Of a stretch of DNA of 64,000 nt, positions 33,620 to 42,185 are shown one piece after another. The number at the start of each line of letters is the position of its first letter. Within the stretch, counting starts at the first letter, position 1. The stretch is from NCBI RefSeq assembly GCF_030160115.1, contig NZ_BSNS01000011.1, positions 754,865 through 818,864 on the forward strand. The letters run 5' to 3'. The notes beneath the pieces were generated by a model. That model had not been told where the DNA came from. It ran no database searches and was given only the letters and a program-made list of their open reading frames with translations. The position numbers and the translations under genes were made by a program. The stretch is from Devosia nitrariae (lineage in GTDB: Bacteria > Pseudomonadota > Alphaproteobacteria > Rhizobiales > Devosiaceae).

Positions 33620-34933
33620 ATGCATAGATACGTTGTACGCGGCTTTGTGACCGCCGCAGCGGTGGTCGCCACGACCGCCCTGGCCAGTGCGCAGGACGTC
33701 GAACTGGTGCAGTGGCAAACCAACCTGCGCCCGCCCGATATCGAAGGCATTACCGCGCTGACTAACCGGTTCATGGAACTGCATCCCGATATCCGGATCC
33801 AGATCGAATCGACGCCCTGGGACACCCATCCGCAGAAGATACTTGCCGCCTTCAATGCCGGCAGCGGGCTCCCCGATGTGGGTCGCATTGGCAACCTCGC
33901 CCAAGCCGCCGCTGTGGGCTACGTACAGCCGCTCGACGAGTATATCGACCAGGCTTGGCGCGACTCCATCTTCGACGTCGCTTGGGCGGACGCCGAGTTC
34001 TCCGTAGACGGCCAGCAGCCGGCGCACATCTGGGGCGTTCCCAAGATGCTCGCGACCGAAGTCTGGTTCTATAACAAGACCATGTTTGACGCGGCCGGGC
34101 TCGATCCGGAGTCGGCGCCTCAATCGGTGGAGGAGTTCAAGGACATCGCGTGCCAGCTCACCCTGGACACCGATGGAGATGGGCGCGTGGACCAGTGGGG
34201 CGTAAACCTGACCGCCGGTGCTGAAGGTGGTCCGGTACGCCAGTACACCATGGCCGCGCATTCCTTCGGCGGTCGGCTGGTCGAAGGCAGCTATGTTGAT
34301 AGCCAAATCGGCGACGAGATCACCTGGAATAGCGAAGGTACTGTCGAAGGCTTCAACTGGCTGAAGAGCATGTACGATGAGGGCTGCTCGCCGCCATCCA
34401 CCATCTCCGACACCGTACGCGATGTCGCCAACAACTTCCGGGCCGGCCGTGTCGCAATGGCCTTCATGGGGCCTTGGGAGCTTGAACTCACGAAGCAGAC
34501 TTTTGAGGAAAATGGGTGGGAATTCGGCCTGATGCGGTTCCCCGAGGGCCCCGGTGGCCGCGGCGAATTCGCCTATGTCGGCGCGCTGGGGATGTTCAGC
34601 CAGACGCAGCACCCAGAGGAAGTGATCGAATACCTTAAGTTCTATACCTCTGCCGAGGGCCTGGCGCTTTACATGCATGTCAACGGCATGATCCCCGCCA
34701 ACAAGGAAGCTCTGGCCGATCCCTTCTACTCGGAAGATCCATACTATGCCACTTTGTTGGAAACCATAAATTCGGCCGACTTGCCGGCACCGAAGTGGCT
34801 CGGCCTGCGGGGCGCGGGAACCCTGATGGACACTATCTGGACTCCGCTCTACCAGCGCATGCTGGCCGGGGAAATCAGCGTGGAGGACGGCGTTAAGGAG
34901 ATGCACGACTCGCTCGCAGCATCGATCCAATAA
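33620..34933 (+). CDS. ABC transporter solute-binding protein, CUT1 type
   Basis: A 437-residue periplasmic family-1 binding protein. The Sec signal is MHRYVVRGFVTAAAVVATTA up to ALASA-QDVE. The mature chain has WQTNLRPPDIEGITALTNRF, then AAFNAGSGLPDV, and the hinge region AMAFMGPWELELT typical of sugar/polyol binding proteins. Two permeases of the CUT1 kind (MalF/MalG-like) follow, with an ATPase at the end of the operon. A strong ribosome site AAGGAGG precedes the ATG. The ligand is unknown; operon partners point to a sugar acid or related compound. Confidence 0.93.
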   Translation: MHRYVVRGFVTAAAVVATTALASAQDVELVQWQTNLRPPDIEGITALTNRFMELHPDIRIQIESTPWDTHPQKILAAFNAGSGLPDVGRIGNLAQAAAVGYVQPLDEYIDQAWRDSIFDVAWADAEFSVDGQQPAHIWGVPKMLATEVWFYNKTMFDAAGLDPESAPQSVEEFKDIACQLTLDTDGDGRVDQWGVNLTAGAEGGPVRQYTMAAHSFGGRLVEGSYVDSQIGDEITWNSEGTVEGFNWLKSMYDEGCSPPSTISDTVRDVANNFRAGRVAMAFMGPWELELTKQTFEENGWEFGLMRFPEGPGGRGEFAYVGALGMFSQTQHPEEVIEYLKFYTSAEGLALYMHVNGMIPANKEALADPFYSEDPYYATLLETINSADLPAPKWLGLRGAGTLMDTIWTPLYQRMLAGEISVEDGVKEMHDSLAASIQ

Positions 34934-34945
34934 CGGATAATCGAT

Positions 34946-35881
34946 ATGGCACGCGATATGGCATCGCTGAGCGAGGTCTCTGAAGCCGGGGAGGAGCGGG
35001 TCTCCTCCTTGGCTCGGTTCGGAGCCAATGCCTTCCCCTACTTCCTGCTTGCGCCGGCGCTGATCATCCTTTCGGTGATCTTCATCTATCCGCTGGCGCA
35101 CGGCCTCTGGTTGAGCCTGCACGACTACAATCTCAATACCCCGTGGAAGGGCATGCAGTTCGTGGGGCTTGCCAACTATTTCGAGCTGTTCCAGGAGCGC
35201 AGTTTCTATCAGTCGCTTGGACGGACGCTGTATTGGGTGGTGGGGTCTGTAGGGGGCGAACTTGCCGTCGGCATGATTGCGGCCTTGTTGCTCAACCAGA
35301 CCTTTGTGGGGCGGTCGGTCGCCCGTGCCATCATCCTCATTCCCTGGGCGGTGCCCACGGTGCTGGCCGCGATCGTTTTTTCTACCATGTTCAATACGCT
35401 GGGCATCATCAATGAAGTTCTGCTGGGCGCTCGCATTATCAGCCAGCCCATTCCTTGGCTATCGAGCACCGATTGGGCGATGCCTACGCTCATCATCGCG
35501 CATATCTGGAAGTCGTTCCCCTTCGTCACCATCGTGCTGCTCGCGGGCCTCCAGTCGATTCCCAGGGAGCTTTACGAGGCCGCCGAAATCGACGGCGCCG
35601 GCGAATGGGCGAAGTTCTGGAACGTGACCATACCTGGCCTCCGAGGCGTGATGGTCATCGCTGTGCTCCTGACCACCATCTTCTCCCTTAAGGGTGTCGA
35701 TTTTCAGTACATCATGACCTACGGCGGCCCCGCCGACAGTACCAAGGTCATCGCCTTCCATGCTTACCGCACGGCATTCGCGGAGTTCGACTTCGGCATG
35801 GCCTCCGCCATCGCCTTTGTCATCATGATCATCACTTCGATCATCTGCTTCTTTTACTTACAACTGAGGGGCACGGAATGA
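34946..35881 (+). CDS. ABC transporter permease, MalF type
   Basis: A 311-residue inner-membrane permease with six hydrophobic segments, the first at ~30-55 (YFLLAPALIILSVIFIYPLA). The EAA loop contacting the ATPase is YEAAEIDGAGEWAKFWNVTI, near residue 210. It is followed by the partner permease with a 4-base overlap (35878-35881). The N-terminal cytoplasmic tail (~25 residues) is longer than average. Confidence 0.94.
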   Translation: MARDMASLSEVSEAGEERVSSLARFGANAFPYFLLAPALIILSVIFIYPLAHGLWLSLHDYNLNTPWKGMQFVGLANYFELFQERSFYQSLGRTLYWVVGSVGGELAVGMIAALLLNQTFVGRSVARAIILIPWAVPTVLAAIVFSTMFNTLGIINEVLLGARIISQPIPWLSSTDWAMPTLIIAHIWKSFPFVTIVLLAGLQSIPRELYEAAEIDGAGEWAKFWNVTIPGLRGVMVIAVLLTTIFSLKGVDFQYIMTYGGPADSTKVIAFHAYRTAFAEFDFGMASAIAFVIMIITSIICFFYLQLRGTE

Positions 35882-36711
35882 CGCGAGCTTACAACCCTTG
35901 GGTGATGCTGCGCTGGGCGCTGCTCGCACTGCTAATAGCCTTCGTCGTCTGCCCGTTCATCTGGATGGTCTCAATCTCGTTCAAGCCGGAACAGGAAGTA
36001 TTCTCCAAGACGCTCTCGATCCTGCCGCGCAATCCAACGCTGGCAAACTACCAAATGATTTTTGACTTCGTGCCCTATCCTCGGTTTTTCATGAACTCCA
36101 TGATCGTGGCTATCGTCAGCACCGTCTGCAGCCTGGTGGCGTCCACACTTGCCGGCTACAGCTTCTCGCGCTTTCGCTACAAAGGCCGTAGCTCGTTGGC
36201 TTTCCTCGTGCTCTCGACCCAGATGTTCCCCCTGGTGACCGGCATCATCCCGCTCTATCTGGTCTTTTCCAAGCTCGGCCTCATCAACACCTACTGGGCT
36301 TTGTTCGTCGCCTATGTCGCCTTCACCATTCCGTTCTGCACCTGGATGCTGAAGGGCTTCTTCGACACTATCCCCCGTGAAATCGAGGAAGCGGCCGTGA
36401 TCGACGGCTGCTCCCGTCTTGAGGTGTTGGTGCGTATCGTGCTGCCGCTGTCGATACCGGCTCTGGTGGCAACCAGCGTATTCTGCTTCATCTTGAGCTG
36501 GAACGAGTTTCTCTATGCCACTGTCCTGACGACCTCCAACGACGTGCGGACCTTGCCTGCTGCGCTCGGTATCATGATTGGGCAGGGCTACACGCAGTGG
36601 GGCGGTCTCAATGCCGCCGGCGTGCTGACCACGCTCCCGGTAATCATCGTTTTCGTCTTCTTCCAGCGCTACCTCGTGGATGGCCTGACGGCCGGCGCGA
36701 CGAAAGGTTAA
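35878..36711 (+). CDS. ABC transporter permease, MalG type
   Basis: A 277-residue inner-membrane permease of the MalG branch. The entry motif PFIWMVSISFKPEQEVF, then LANYQMIFDF, is characteristic of the family. The EAA loop is IEEAAVIDGCSRLEVLVRIV. It has six hydrophobic segments and overlaps the MalF-type gene. With it, and the ATPase at 38570, it would form the CUT1 channel complex. Confidence 0.94.
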   Translation: MTRAYNPWVMLRWALLALLIAFVVCPFIWMVSISFKPEQEVFSKTLSILPRNPTLANYQMIFDFVPYPRFFMNSMIVAIVSTVCSLVASTLAGYSFSRFRYKGRSSLAFLVLSTQMFPLVTGIIPLYLVFSKLGLINTYWALFVAYVAFTIPFCTWMLKGFFDTIPREIEEAAVIDGCSRLEVLVRIVLPLSIPALVATSVFCFILSWNEFLYATVLTTSNDVRTLPAALGIMIGQGYTQWGGLNAAGVLTTLPVIIVFVFFQRYLVDGLTAGATKG

Positions 36712-36715
36712 TGTC

Positions 36716-37660
36716 ATGTTCGACGCCTATGCCCATCTGGGCGTGCCCCGCTTTCAGACCCTCGAGGACTATAAAGAAACCATGCGCCTGCTCGGCATCG
36801 AGAAGGCCCTTGTTTGCCCCTTTGATGCCTGCCCGGACCTGGACGAGGTCCACCGGGCCATGTCCGATCCTGCAGGAGCGTTCCTGGGTATTGGCTTACC
36901 GCTTGGAGGCAACCGCACCGAGGTCGAGGCCGGCTTGCATGCCCAGCTCGACGCCGGCTTTATCGGCCTGCGCATCTCGACCGGCGAAATGAAGCAGTGG
37001 CCTTTCGTGCTCGACATCCTGGGCGAACGTCGGGCACTACCCTTCATCGTCGGGCAGGACGGCCTGCGAGAGGTCGCCGACGCGCTGCTCACCCATCTCG
37101 TGCGCTATCCGGACAACAACGTCATCTCCGGCCACTTCTCCGGGCCTGCTGCCCCCACCATTCTCGACGAACCGGCGCTAGCAGCGCTCTATGCGCACCC
37201 GCGTTTCTCGGTCGTGTTCTCGCGTCAGGGCATTTTCGAAGCGAGTCTGATCGACCGATGGGCCGACGCACTGCTCGATCGGCTGGGGTGGGAGCGCATC
37301 CTGTGGGGCACGGAATCCCCCGTGCTGTTCTGGCGCGACGAACCTGCAGCCCCCACGCGACAATGGATCGAGCGCTTTAAGCCGAGTCCGGAGCAGCGAG
37401 AGGCCTTCTTCGGTGGCAACGCGTCACGGCTCATCGAGACGCATCGGCGCCCGGTCAAGCCGCTCTCTATGCCCTTTGATCCGTGGAAGGACAATCCCCA
37501 TCGGCGCTCGCCCTTCTATCCTTTCGGTATCAATGTGCGCAGCGACATCGGTGGCCGCCTGGTGCATGGCTGGATAGCCTGGGGTGGCGAGACCCGCGGT
37601 CCGCTCTCGCACTATATCGACGAGGTCCTCGACAAGATACTGCCGGATTTCGGGCGGTGA
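36716..37660 (+). CDS. Amidohydrolase-like TIM-barrel protein with altered metal motif
   Basis: A 314-residue protein of the amidohydrolase_2 (metal-dependent hydrolase) type. The N-terminal strand, usually D-x-H-x-H, reads FDAYAHLGVPRF, so the first His is Tyr. ISGHFSGP carries the mid-barrel His, while the strand-8 Asp (usually GSDxP) reads WGTESPV. Two ligands therefore deviate, which suggests a different metal set-up or a lactonase/lyase or non-catalytic role. It lies between the transporter and an aldo/keto reductase, the stop overlapping the GTG of the latter. Substrate unknown. Confidence 0.8.
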   Translation: MFDAYAHLGVPRFQTLEDYKETMRLLGIEKALVCPFDACPDLDEVHRAMSDPAGAFLGIGLPLGGNRTEVEAGLHAQLDAGFIGLRISTGEMKQWPFVLDILGERRALPFIVGQDGLREVADALLTHLVRYPDNNVISGHFSGPAAPTILDEPALAALYAHPRFSVVFSRQGIFEASLIDRWADALLDRLGWERILWGTESPVLFWRDEPAAPTRQWIERFKPSPEQREAFFGGNASRLIETHRRPVKPLSMPFDPWKDNPHRRSPFYPFGINVRSDIGGRLVHGWIAWGGETRGPLSHYIDEVLDKILPDFGR

Positions 37661-38541
37661 GCCTGCCGGTTCAGACACTGGGTCGTACCGGGCTGGAGGT
37701 GACGCGCATCGGCTTTGGCGGCGCGCCGCTTGGGCTCTCGGGCTATCTGGGCGGCGGTGACCGTACTGCGGCTGCCAGGCAGCGCGAGGGCATGGAGGCC
37801 GTTGAAGCCGCCGTGGCAGCGGGCATCACCTATTTCGACACCGCTCCAGGATATGGCAACGGCCTTTCCGAGCGGCTGTTCGGCAAGGCCTTGGCGCCCA
37901 TGCGCGACCGCGTCGTGCTGGCAACCAAGGTCCGCTACGATCCCGACGCCACGGCGGCCCAACTGGACGCCGAGGTCGAAGCCAGTCTGACGCGCCTGCA
38001 AACCGGCTATGTCGATGTGCTGCAGATTCATGGTTCGCAATATACCAACAGCTTCGCCGATCGCATGCTGGCGTCGGGCTTTCTCGATTGGCTGACCGGC
38101 CTAAAGCAGCGTGGCATCGCCCGCGCCGTGGGCCTCTCTGCCGAGACGCCTTCGGGCGCCCTGGAGCGGCTGGTTGATAGCGGCCGGTTCGATGTATTGC
38201 AGATAGCCTATAGCCTGATCTATCACGGCGCTTGCGACTACCAGCGCCAACCCTTTGGCATAATTCCCTATGCCCGCGAGCGCGGCCTGGGCATCGTGAC
38301 TATGCGCGCCGCCACCTCCGGCGTGCTGCCGCGACTGTTCGAGCAGGCCTTCCCCGAGATATCGCAGGACCGCGTCGCTGAGGCGTCCATAGAGTTCGTT
38401 CTGTCTACCCCCGAGGTCGACTGCGCTTTGGTCGGCATGCGTGATGCCGGCGAAGTGGTCCGGAATTTGGTGCTGGCACGGCGCGCGCCGCGCTTCGATC
38501 TGGCGCAATTGCACAATTTCTACCCTAACGGCAAGGCCTAG
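37657..38541 (+). CDS. Aldo/keto reductase
   Basis: A 294-residue AKR-superfamily enzyme starting GTG (VSLPVQTLGRTGLEVTRIGF), the GTG overlapping the upstream TGA. FDTAPGYGNGLSERLFGKAL holds the catalytic Asp and Tyr, LATKVRYD the Lys, and DVLQIHGSQ the His. Residues about 190-245 and the C-terminal VDCALVGMRDAGEV close the NAD(P)H pocket. L-fucose/galactose dehydrogenase-like AKRs have the same layout and are often paired with amidohydrolase-like lactonases, which fits this operon. The exact substrate is open. Confidence 0.9.
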   Translation: MSLPVQTLGRTGLEVTRIGFGGAPLGLSGYLGGGDRTAAARQREGMEAVEAAVAAGITYFDTAPGYGNGLSERLFGKALAPMRDRVVLATKVRYDPDATAAQLDAEVEASLTRLQTGYVDVLQIHGSQYTNSFADRMLASGFLDWLTGLKQRGIARAVGLSAETPSGALERLVDSGRFDVLQIAYSLIYHGACDYQRQPFGIIPYARERGLGIVTMRAATSGVLPRLFEQAFPEISQDRVAEASIEFVLSTPEVDCALVGMRDAGEVVRNLVLARRAPRFDLAQLHNFYPNGKA

Positions 38542-38569
38542 GCGCCCCGGAACATTGAGGAGGGATTCC

Positions 38570-39637
38570 ATGTCGGCACTGGAAGTGAAGGGGCTTCGCA
38601 AGTCTTTCGGACCAGTCGATGTCCTGCATGGCATTGACATTGAAATCACCGACGGTGAATTTGTGGCTTTGGTGGGCCCGTCCGGCTGCGGAAAGTCAAC
38701 GCTACTGCGCACCATTGCCGGCCTCGAAACCGTCACTGGCGGCGCGATTTTGATTGGCGGGCGCAAGGTGAACGACGTTGCGCCCAAGAACCGCGACATC
38801 GCGATGGTGTTCCAGAGCTATGCGCTCTATCCGCATATGACGGTGGCAGAAAACATGAGCTTCTCGCTGAGGCTCAAGCGCCTGCCCAAAGCCGAGATCG
38901 ATGGCCGCTTACGGCGCGCGGCAGAGATTCTGGGGCTGACCGAGTTGCTGCAGCGCCTGCCCAAGCAGCTTTCCGGCGGCCAGCGGCAGCGCGTCGCCAT
39001 GGGTCGGGCCATCGTACGCGATCCGGTGGTGTTCCTGTTCGACGAGCCTCTGTCCAATCTCGATGCCAAGCTGCGCGTGCAGATGCGTGCGGAGATCAAG
39101 GAGTTGCACCAGCGTCTGCGCACGACCACCGTCTATGTGACCCACGACCAGGTTGAAGCCATGACCTTGGCCGACCGGATCGTGGTCATGCATTCGGGTC
39201 ATATCGAGCAGTTGGGGACGCCCCTCGAACTCTATGATCGGCCGCAGACCATCTTTGTCGCTGGGTTCATCGGCTCGCCCTCTATGAACCTGATGGATGG
39301 TACGTTGCGCCGCGCCGGCGGCGGTTCGGAACTCATGCTGCCGTCCGGTCCGGTGATCGGCCTGCCGCATCTCTCCGTCGACGCCGATGGCGTCGAGGTG
39401 ACCTTCGGTATCCGGCCCGAGCATCTCTCGGTTTCCCGTGAGGGCGTTCCGGCCACTGTCAACATCGTCGAACCGACGGGCGCCGAGACACTTGTCAATT
39501 GCCGGATTGGAGAGCAGTCCGTCAGCGTCGTCGTGCGTGATCGCCAACCCATCAACTCGGGCGACACCATCAATCTCAAGTTCGAAGGGGCGACTGTCCA
39601 TCTGTTCGATCGGACCACCGGTCAGCGGATTGGATAA
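38570..39637 (+). CDS. ABC transporter ATPase, CUT1 (UgpC/MsmX) type
   Basis: A 355-residue ATPase. Walker A GPSGCGKST, signature LSGGQRQR, Walker B VFLFDEPLSNLDAKLRVQ and the D-loop/H-loop VTHDQVEAM are intact. The C-terminal ~120 residues are the OB-type regulatory extension (FGIRPEHLSV) found in sugar importers. A strong GAGGAGGG site precedes the ATG. It closes the operon that starts at 33620 and should energise the MalF/MalG-type permeases. Confidence 0.95.
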   Translation: MSALEVKGLRKSFGPVDVLHGIDIEITDGEFVALVGPSGCGKSTLLRTIAGLETVTGGAILIGGRKVNDVAPKNRDIAMVFQSYALYPHMTVAENMSFSLRLKRLPKAEIDGRLRRAAEILGLTELLQRLPKQLSGGQRQRVAMGRAIVRDPVVFLFDEPLSNLDAKLRVQMRAEIKELHQRLRTTTVYVTHDQVEAMTLADRIVVMHSGHIEQLGTPLELYDRPQTIFVAGFIGSPSMNLMDGTLRRAGGGSELMLPSGPVIGLPHLSVDADGVEVTFGIRPEHLSVSREGVPATVNIVEPTGAETLVNCRIGEQSVSVVVRDRQPINSGDTINLKFEGATVHLFDRTTGQRIG

Positions 39638-40142
39638 AACCCGCTTCTCGAGTGGCCCCACCCGATTCGTTGCCCGGCCTACTGAATGGTCGGCGTTGAA
39701 CTCCGAACGAGAGACCGGTCAACCAGCAGTCGGCCTATGGGCTGAGCATGATCATTTCAAGGTCACTGCGGAAAATAGCCACTGCGCCGAACCATATGCT
39801 CATTGGTGAGGTAATCGTCCGGATACTTGGTCTTCCGGCCCATGGCCGATCATCCGCGTTGTGCTCCCTTTCGACCGTCTGACCGTCCCTAGCCGGACGC
39901 GCTGCGAAACGCTCTGTTTGCGTCTTTGTTTGATTGGTCGCGGTGGCAGCGGTACCACTTGGTCGGGCGAACAAGAGCGATCTTGCTGGGCCTTCTGCAA
40001 CTGCCACGATAACCATTACCGCGAGTGGAGAGCCGTCGTCGACCTCTGCGTCAGCTCCGGCACACCTGACTACAGGTGGCAAACGGGGGTCGCTGACTAG
40101 GCCTTTCGTGGCGGCAGGCCTTGCCCGCCGCCACCTGTCCCA
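39638..40142. other. Intergenic region, possible gene debris
   Basis: About 505 bases between the CUT1 ATPase gene and the convergent GntR gene. No intact gene is convincing. On the minus strand, 39763-39843 encodes 26 residues (MGRKTKYPDDYLTNEHMVRR...) that look protein-like but have a stop just upstream. Short open frames elsewhere have no recognisable similarity. A hairpin at 40108-40134 faces the GntR gene. Confidence 0.35.
40108..40134 (-). terminator. Hairpin downstream of gntR
   Basis: GTGGCGGC (40108-40115) / GCCGCCAC (40127-40134), 11-base loop, within 10 bases of the GntR stop. No T-tract follows on the minus strand, so it is a weak terminator candidate. Confidence 0.5.
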
Positions 40143-40826
40143 TCAGTCCTCGAAGAAGCTTCGGAATCGGGCATAGGACCGTTCCACATGAGTGCGCATG
40201 GCCTGCTCGGCACGATCCTGATCACGGGCCTCGAAGGCCTCGATCAACTTGGCATGCTCGGCATTGGCGTCTGATGTCGCCTGCTGGTGATGGAACAGCC
40301 GGAAGAGATGCACGTGGGTGTGCAGGTTCGCGAGGGTCTCCTGTACGAGATCATTGCCGCTGGCCTGCGCGATCAGGTCGTGGAACTGGCTGTCGAGCCG
40401 CGCAAATTCGCTGTAGCTCACGCGGCCCTGGCCGCGGTCATTGCGCATGTCGTCGGTCATTCGCTTGAGCGCTTCGAACTGCTCCGAGCTCATCAGCGTC
40501 GCCGCTTTGCGTGCCGCAAAGGGTTCCAGCAGCAATCGCAGCTCATAGAGCTGGTCGAGCCGAGTGCGATCCATTTGGCTGGCGGCGCTGAAGCCGATCA
40601 GGTGTGTCTTGACGACCAGGCCCTGCGCTTCCAGGCGCGAGAGGGCCTCGCGGATAGGTGTCTGCGAGACGCCCAGTTCGCGCGCCAGATTGTCGATGGA
40701 AATACGGCTGCCGGGCAGAATCTTCTGACTCATCAACTGCGCGTAGATCGTGTTGTAGACCTCGTCGCCCAGTCGGGGCGGGCGCTTGATCGCGGTGCTC
40801 GCGGGTGGGTTCTGTGACGTCGCCAA
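40143..40826 (-). CDS. GntR-family transcriptional regulator (FCD subfamily)
   Basis: A 227-residue FadR-type regulator. The winged helix (~20-80) includes LGDEVYNTIYAQLMSQKILP, PGSRISIDNLARELGVSQTP and IREALSRLEAQGLV. The C-terminal FCD helical domain (~95-225) has the ligand/metal His and Asp residues in DSQFHDLIAQASGN and HVHLFRLFHH. GAGAACAC precedes the start weakly. It is divergent from the enolase operon; an ATATCCTATAG-type site lies near its own start and another before the enolase gene, so it likely represses both this operon and, through the duplicated site at 33337, the CUT1 operon. The inducer is probably a sugar acid. Confidence 0.93.
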   Translation of the reverse strand: MATSQNPPASTAIKRPPRLGDEVYNTIYAQLMSQKILPGSRISIDNLARELGVSQTPIREALSRLEAQGLVVKTHLIGFSAASQMDRTRLDQLYELRLLLEPFAARKAATLMSSEQFEALKRMTDDMRNDRGQGRVSYSEFARLDSQFHDLIAQASGNDLVQETLANLHTHVHLFRLFHHQQATSDANAEHAKLIEAFEARDQDRAEQAMRTHVERSYARFRSFFED

Positions 40827-40873
40827 GTGTTCTCGTCCCTTTTCTGACTGGCGCCTGCGGAGAGGGCGTCGTG

Positions 40874-40888
40874 TATCCTATAGCATAT
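40874..40888. promoter_or_regulatory. GntR operator near its own gene
   Basis: TATCCTATAGCATAT, 48 bases upstream of the GntR start. It matches the reverse complement of the operator at 40961 (ATATCCTATAGTAT) apart from one central base. Confidence 0.8.
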
Positions 40889-40920
40889 CCATTGAAAACA
40901 GCAGGCGGGCGAAATTTGCG

Positions 40921-40974
40921 TTGACTCCCCCTTCGGCTGGGCCCTATACCCCTTTAGCAAATACTATAGGATAT
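40921..40974 (+). promoter_or_regulatory. Promoter and GntR operator of the enolase operon
   Basis: TTGACT (40921-40926), 18 bases, TATACC (40945-40950), then ATACTATAGGATAT (40961-40974), followed by the ribosome site GGGAGGAT. The operator sits just downstream of the -10 element, a blocking position. The whole arrangement is duplicated at 33296-33350. Confidence 0.85.
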
Positions 40975-40991
40975 ACGGGAGGATATCAGAT

Positions 40992-42173
40992 ATGGCTGAG
41001 GCCGCCAGTCGCGACGTGCCTGAATCGAAGGCGACTTTGATCAAGCGCATCGACCTCCGTCTGTTCAGCTACCCAATGACGGGTGTCGGTCCCGGCGGCA
41101 TCGACATGCCGGGAGCGACGGGCAGCAGGGCCCGCATTGCCGTGCGGATCGAGACGGTTGATGGTGCGGTCGGCGCCTACGTCGGCGGGCAGGCGAATTC
41201 GCTCGCACAGGCCGCCACTTGCGCCAAGGCGGTGTTGGGTACGGACTGTTTTGCCCGCGAAAAGGCCTATGAGAACATCCGCCGCCAGTTGCGCAAGGAA
41301 GACCGTATGGGGGCAGGCGTCATCGACTGCGCCCTCTGGGACCTCGCCGGTCAGCGTCTCGGTGCTTCGGTCGCTCAGCTTCTGGGCGGCTCAAAGCGTT
41401 CGGTTAAGGCATATGCCTCGACCTGGTTCGGCGGGGACGGTGGCGGCCTTGCGACGCCCGAGGCTTATGCCGATTTCGCCGAAGAGTGCTACGCCATGGG
41501 CTACCGGGCCTTCAAGATGCACGGCTGGTCGGATGGCGGCATCGACAAGGATATCGGCGCTGTCCTGGAACTGGGTAAGCGCGTTGGCGGCCGCATGGCG
41601 CTGATGCATGACAGCGCCTGCAGCTTCACGACTTTTGCCGATGCGCTGGCCGTAGGCCGCGCCTGCGATGAGGCCGGCTTCTTCTGGTACGAAGATCCCT
41701 ATAGCGACGGCGGCCTTTCCGCCCATGGACACCGCCGCTTGCGCGAGCTGATCAAGACCCCGATCCTGCTTGGGGAGCATGTCCGCGGACTTGAATCCAT
41801 GGCGACGCTGACGCTGGCGGACGGCACCGATTTCGTGCGCGCCGACCCCGACTTCGACATGGGCATCACCGGAACGATGAAGATCGCCCATTTCGCCGAG
41901 GCGCTGGGCCTCGACGTGGAGTTGCACGCTCCGGGCCCCGCGCACCGGCACTGCATGGCGGCGATCCGCAACACGAATTTCTACGAGCTGTCCATGGTCG
42001 GCCCGTCGCGCGGCAATTTCAATGCGCCGGTCTATACCTGCAGCTATTCCGACGCCCTCGACGATGTCAGCCCGGACGGCACTTTTCCGGTGCCGGAGGG
42101 GCCTGGCCTCGGCGTCAGCTACGATTGGGATGCCATCGCCGAGATGACCACTCAGCACGTGACGATCCAGTAA
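40992..42173 (+). CDS. Enolase-superfamily enzyme (mandelate racemase/MLE type), paralogue 1
   Basis: A 393-residue enzyme with an alpha/beta capping domain and a TIM barrel. Metal ligands are expected at Asp207 (LMHDSAC), Glu234 (WYEDPY) and Glu262 (LLGEHVR). Catalytic candidates are Lys175 in FKMHGW (a K-x-H variant of the usual K-x-K) and His312 in VELHAPGP. Sugar-acid dehydratases of the mandelate-racemase subgroup use such a Lys/His pair to abstract the alpha proton. Substrate unknown. The neighbouring paralogue shares nearly every motif. GGGAGGAT precedes the ATG, and the GntR operator lies just upstream. A decayed copy is at 33368. Confidence 0.92.
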   Translation: MAEAASRDVPESKATLIKRIDLRLFSYPMTGVGPGGIDMPGATGSRARIAVRIETVDGAVGAYVGGQANSLAQAATCAKAVLGTDCFAREKAYENIRRQLRKEDRMGAGVIDCALWDLAGQRLGASVAQLLGGSKRSVKAYASTWFGGDGGGLATPEAYADFAEECYAMGYRAFKMHGWSDGGIDKDIGAVLELGKRVGGRMALMHDSACSFTTFADALAVGRACDEAGFFWYEDPYSDGGLSAHGHRRLRELIKTPILLGEHVRGLESMATLTLADGTDFVRADPDFDMGITGTMKIAHFAEALGLDVELHAPGPAHRHCMAAIRNTNFYELSMVGPSRGNFNAPVYTCSYSDALDDVSPDGTFPVPEGPGLGVSYDWDAIAEMTTQHVTIQ

Positions 42174-42185
42174 GGGCAGGGCGCG

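Noticed and set aside
39763-39843. 26-residue minus-strand peptide MGRKTKYPDDYLTNEHMVRR...
   Set aside because: Looks protein-like but is too short, has a stop directly upstream and no ribosome site; kept only as possible debris in the intergenic entry.
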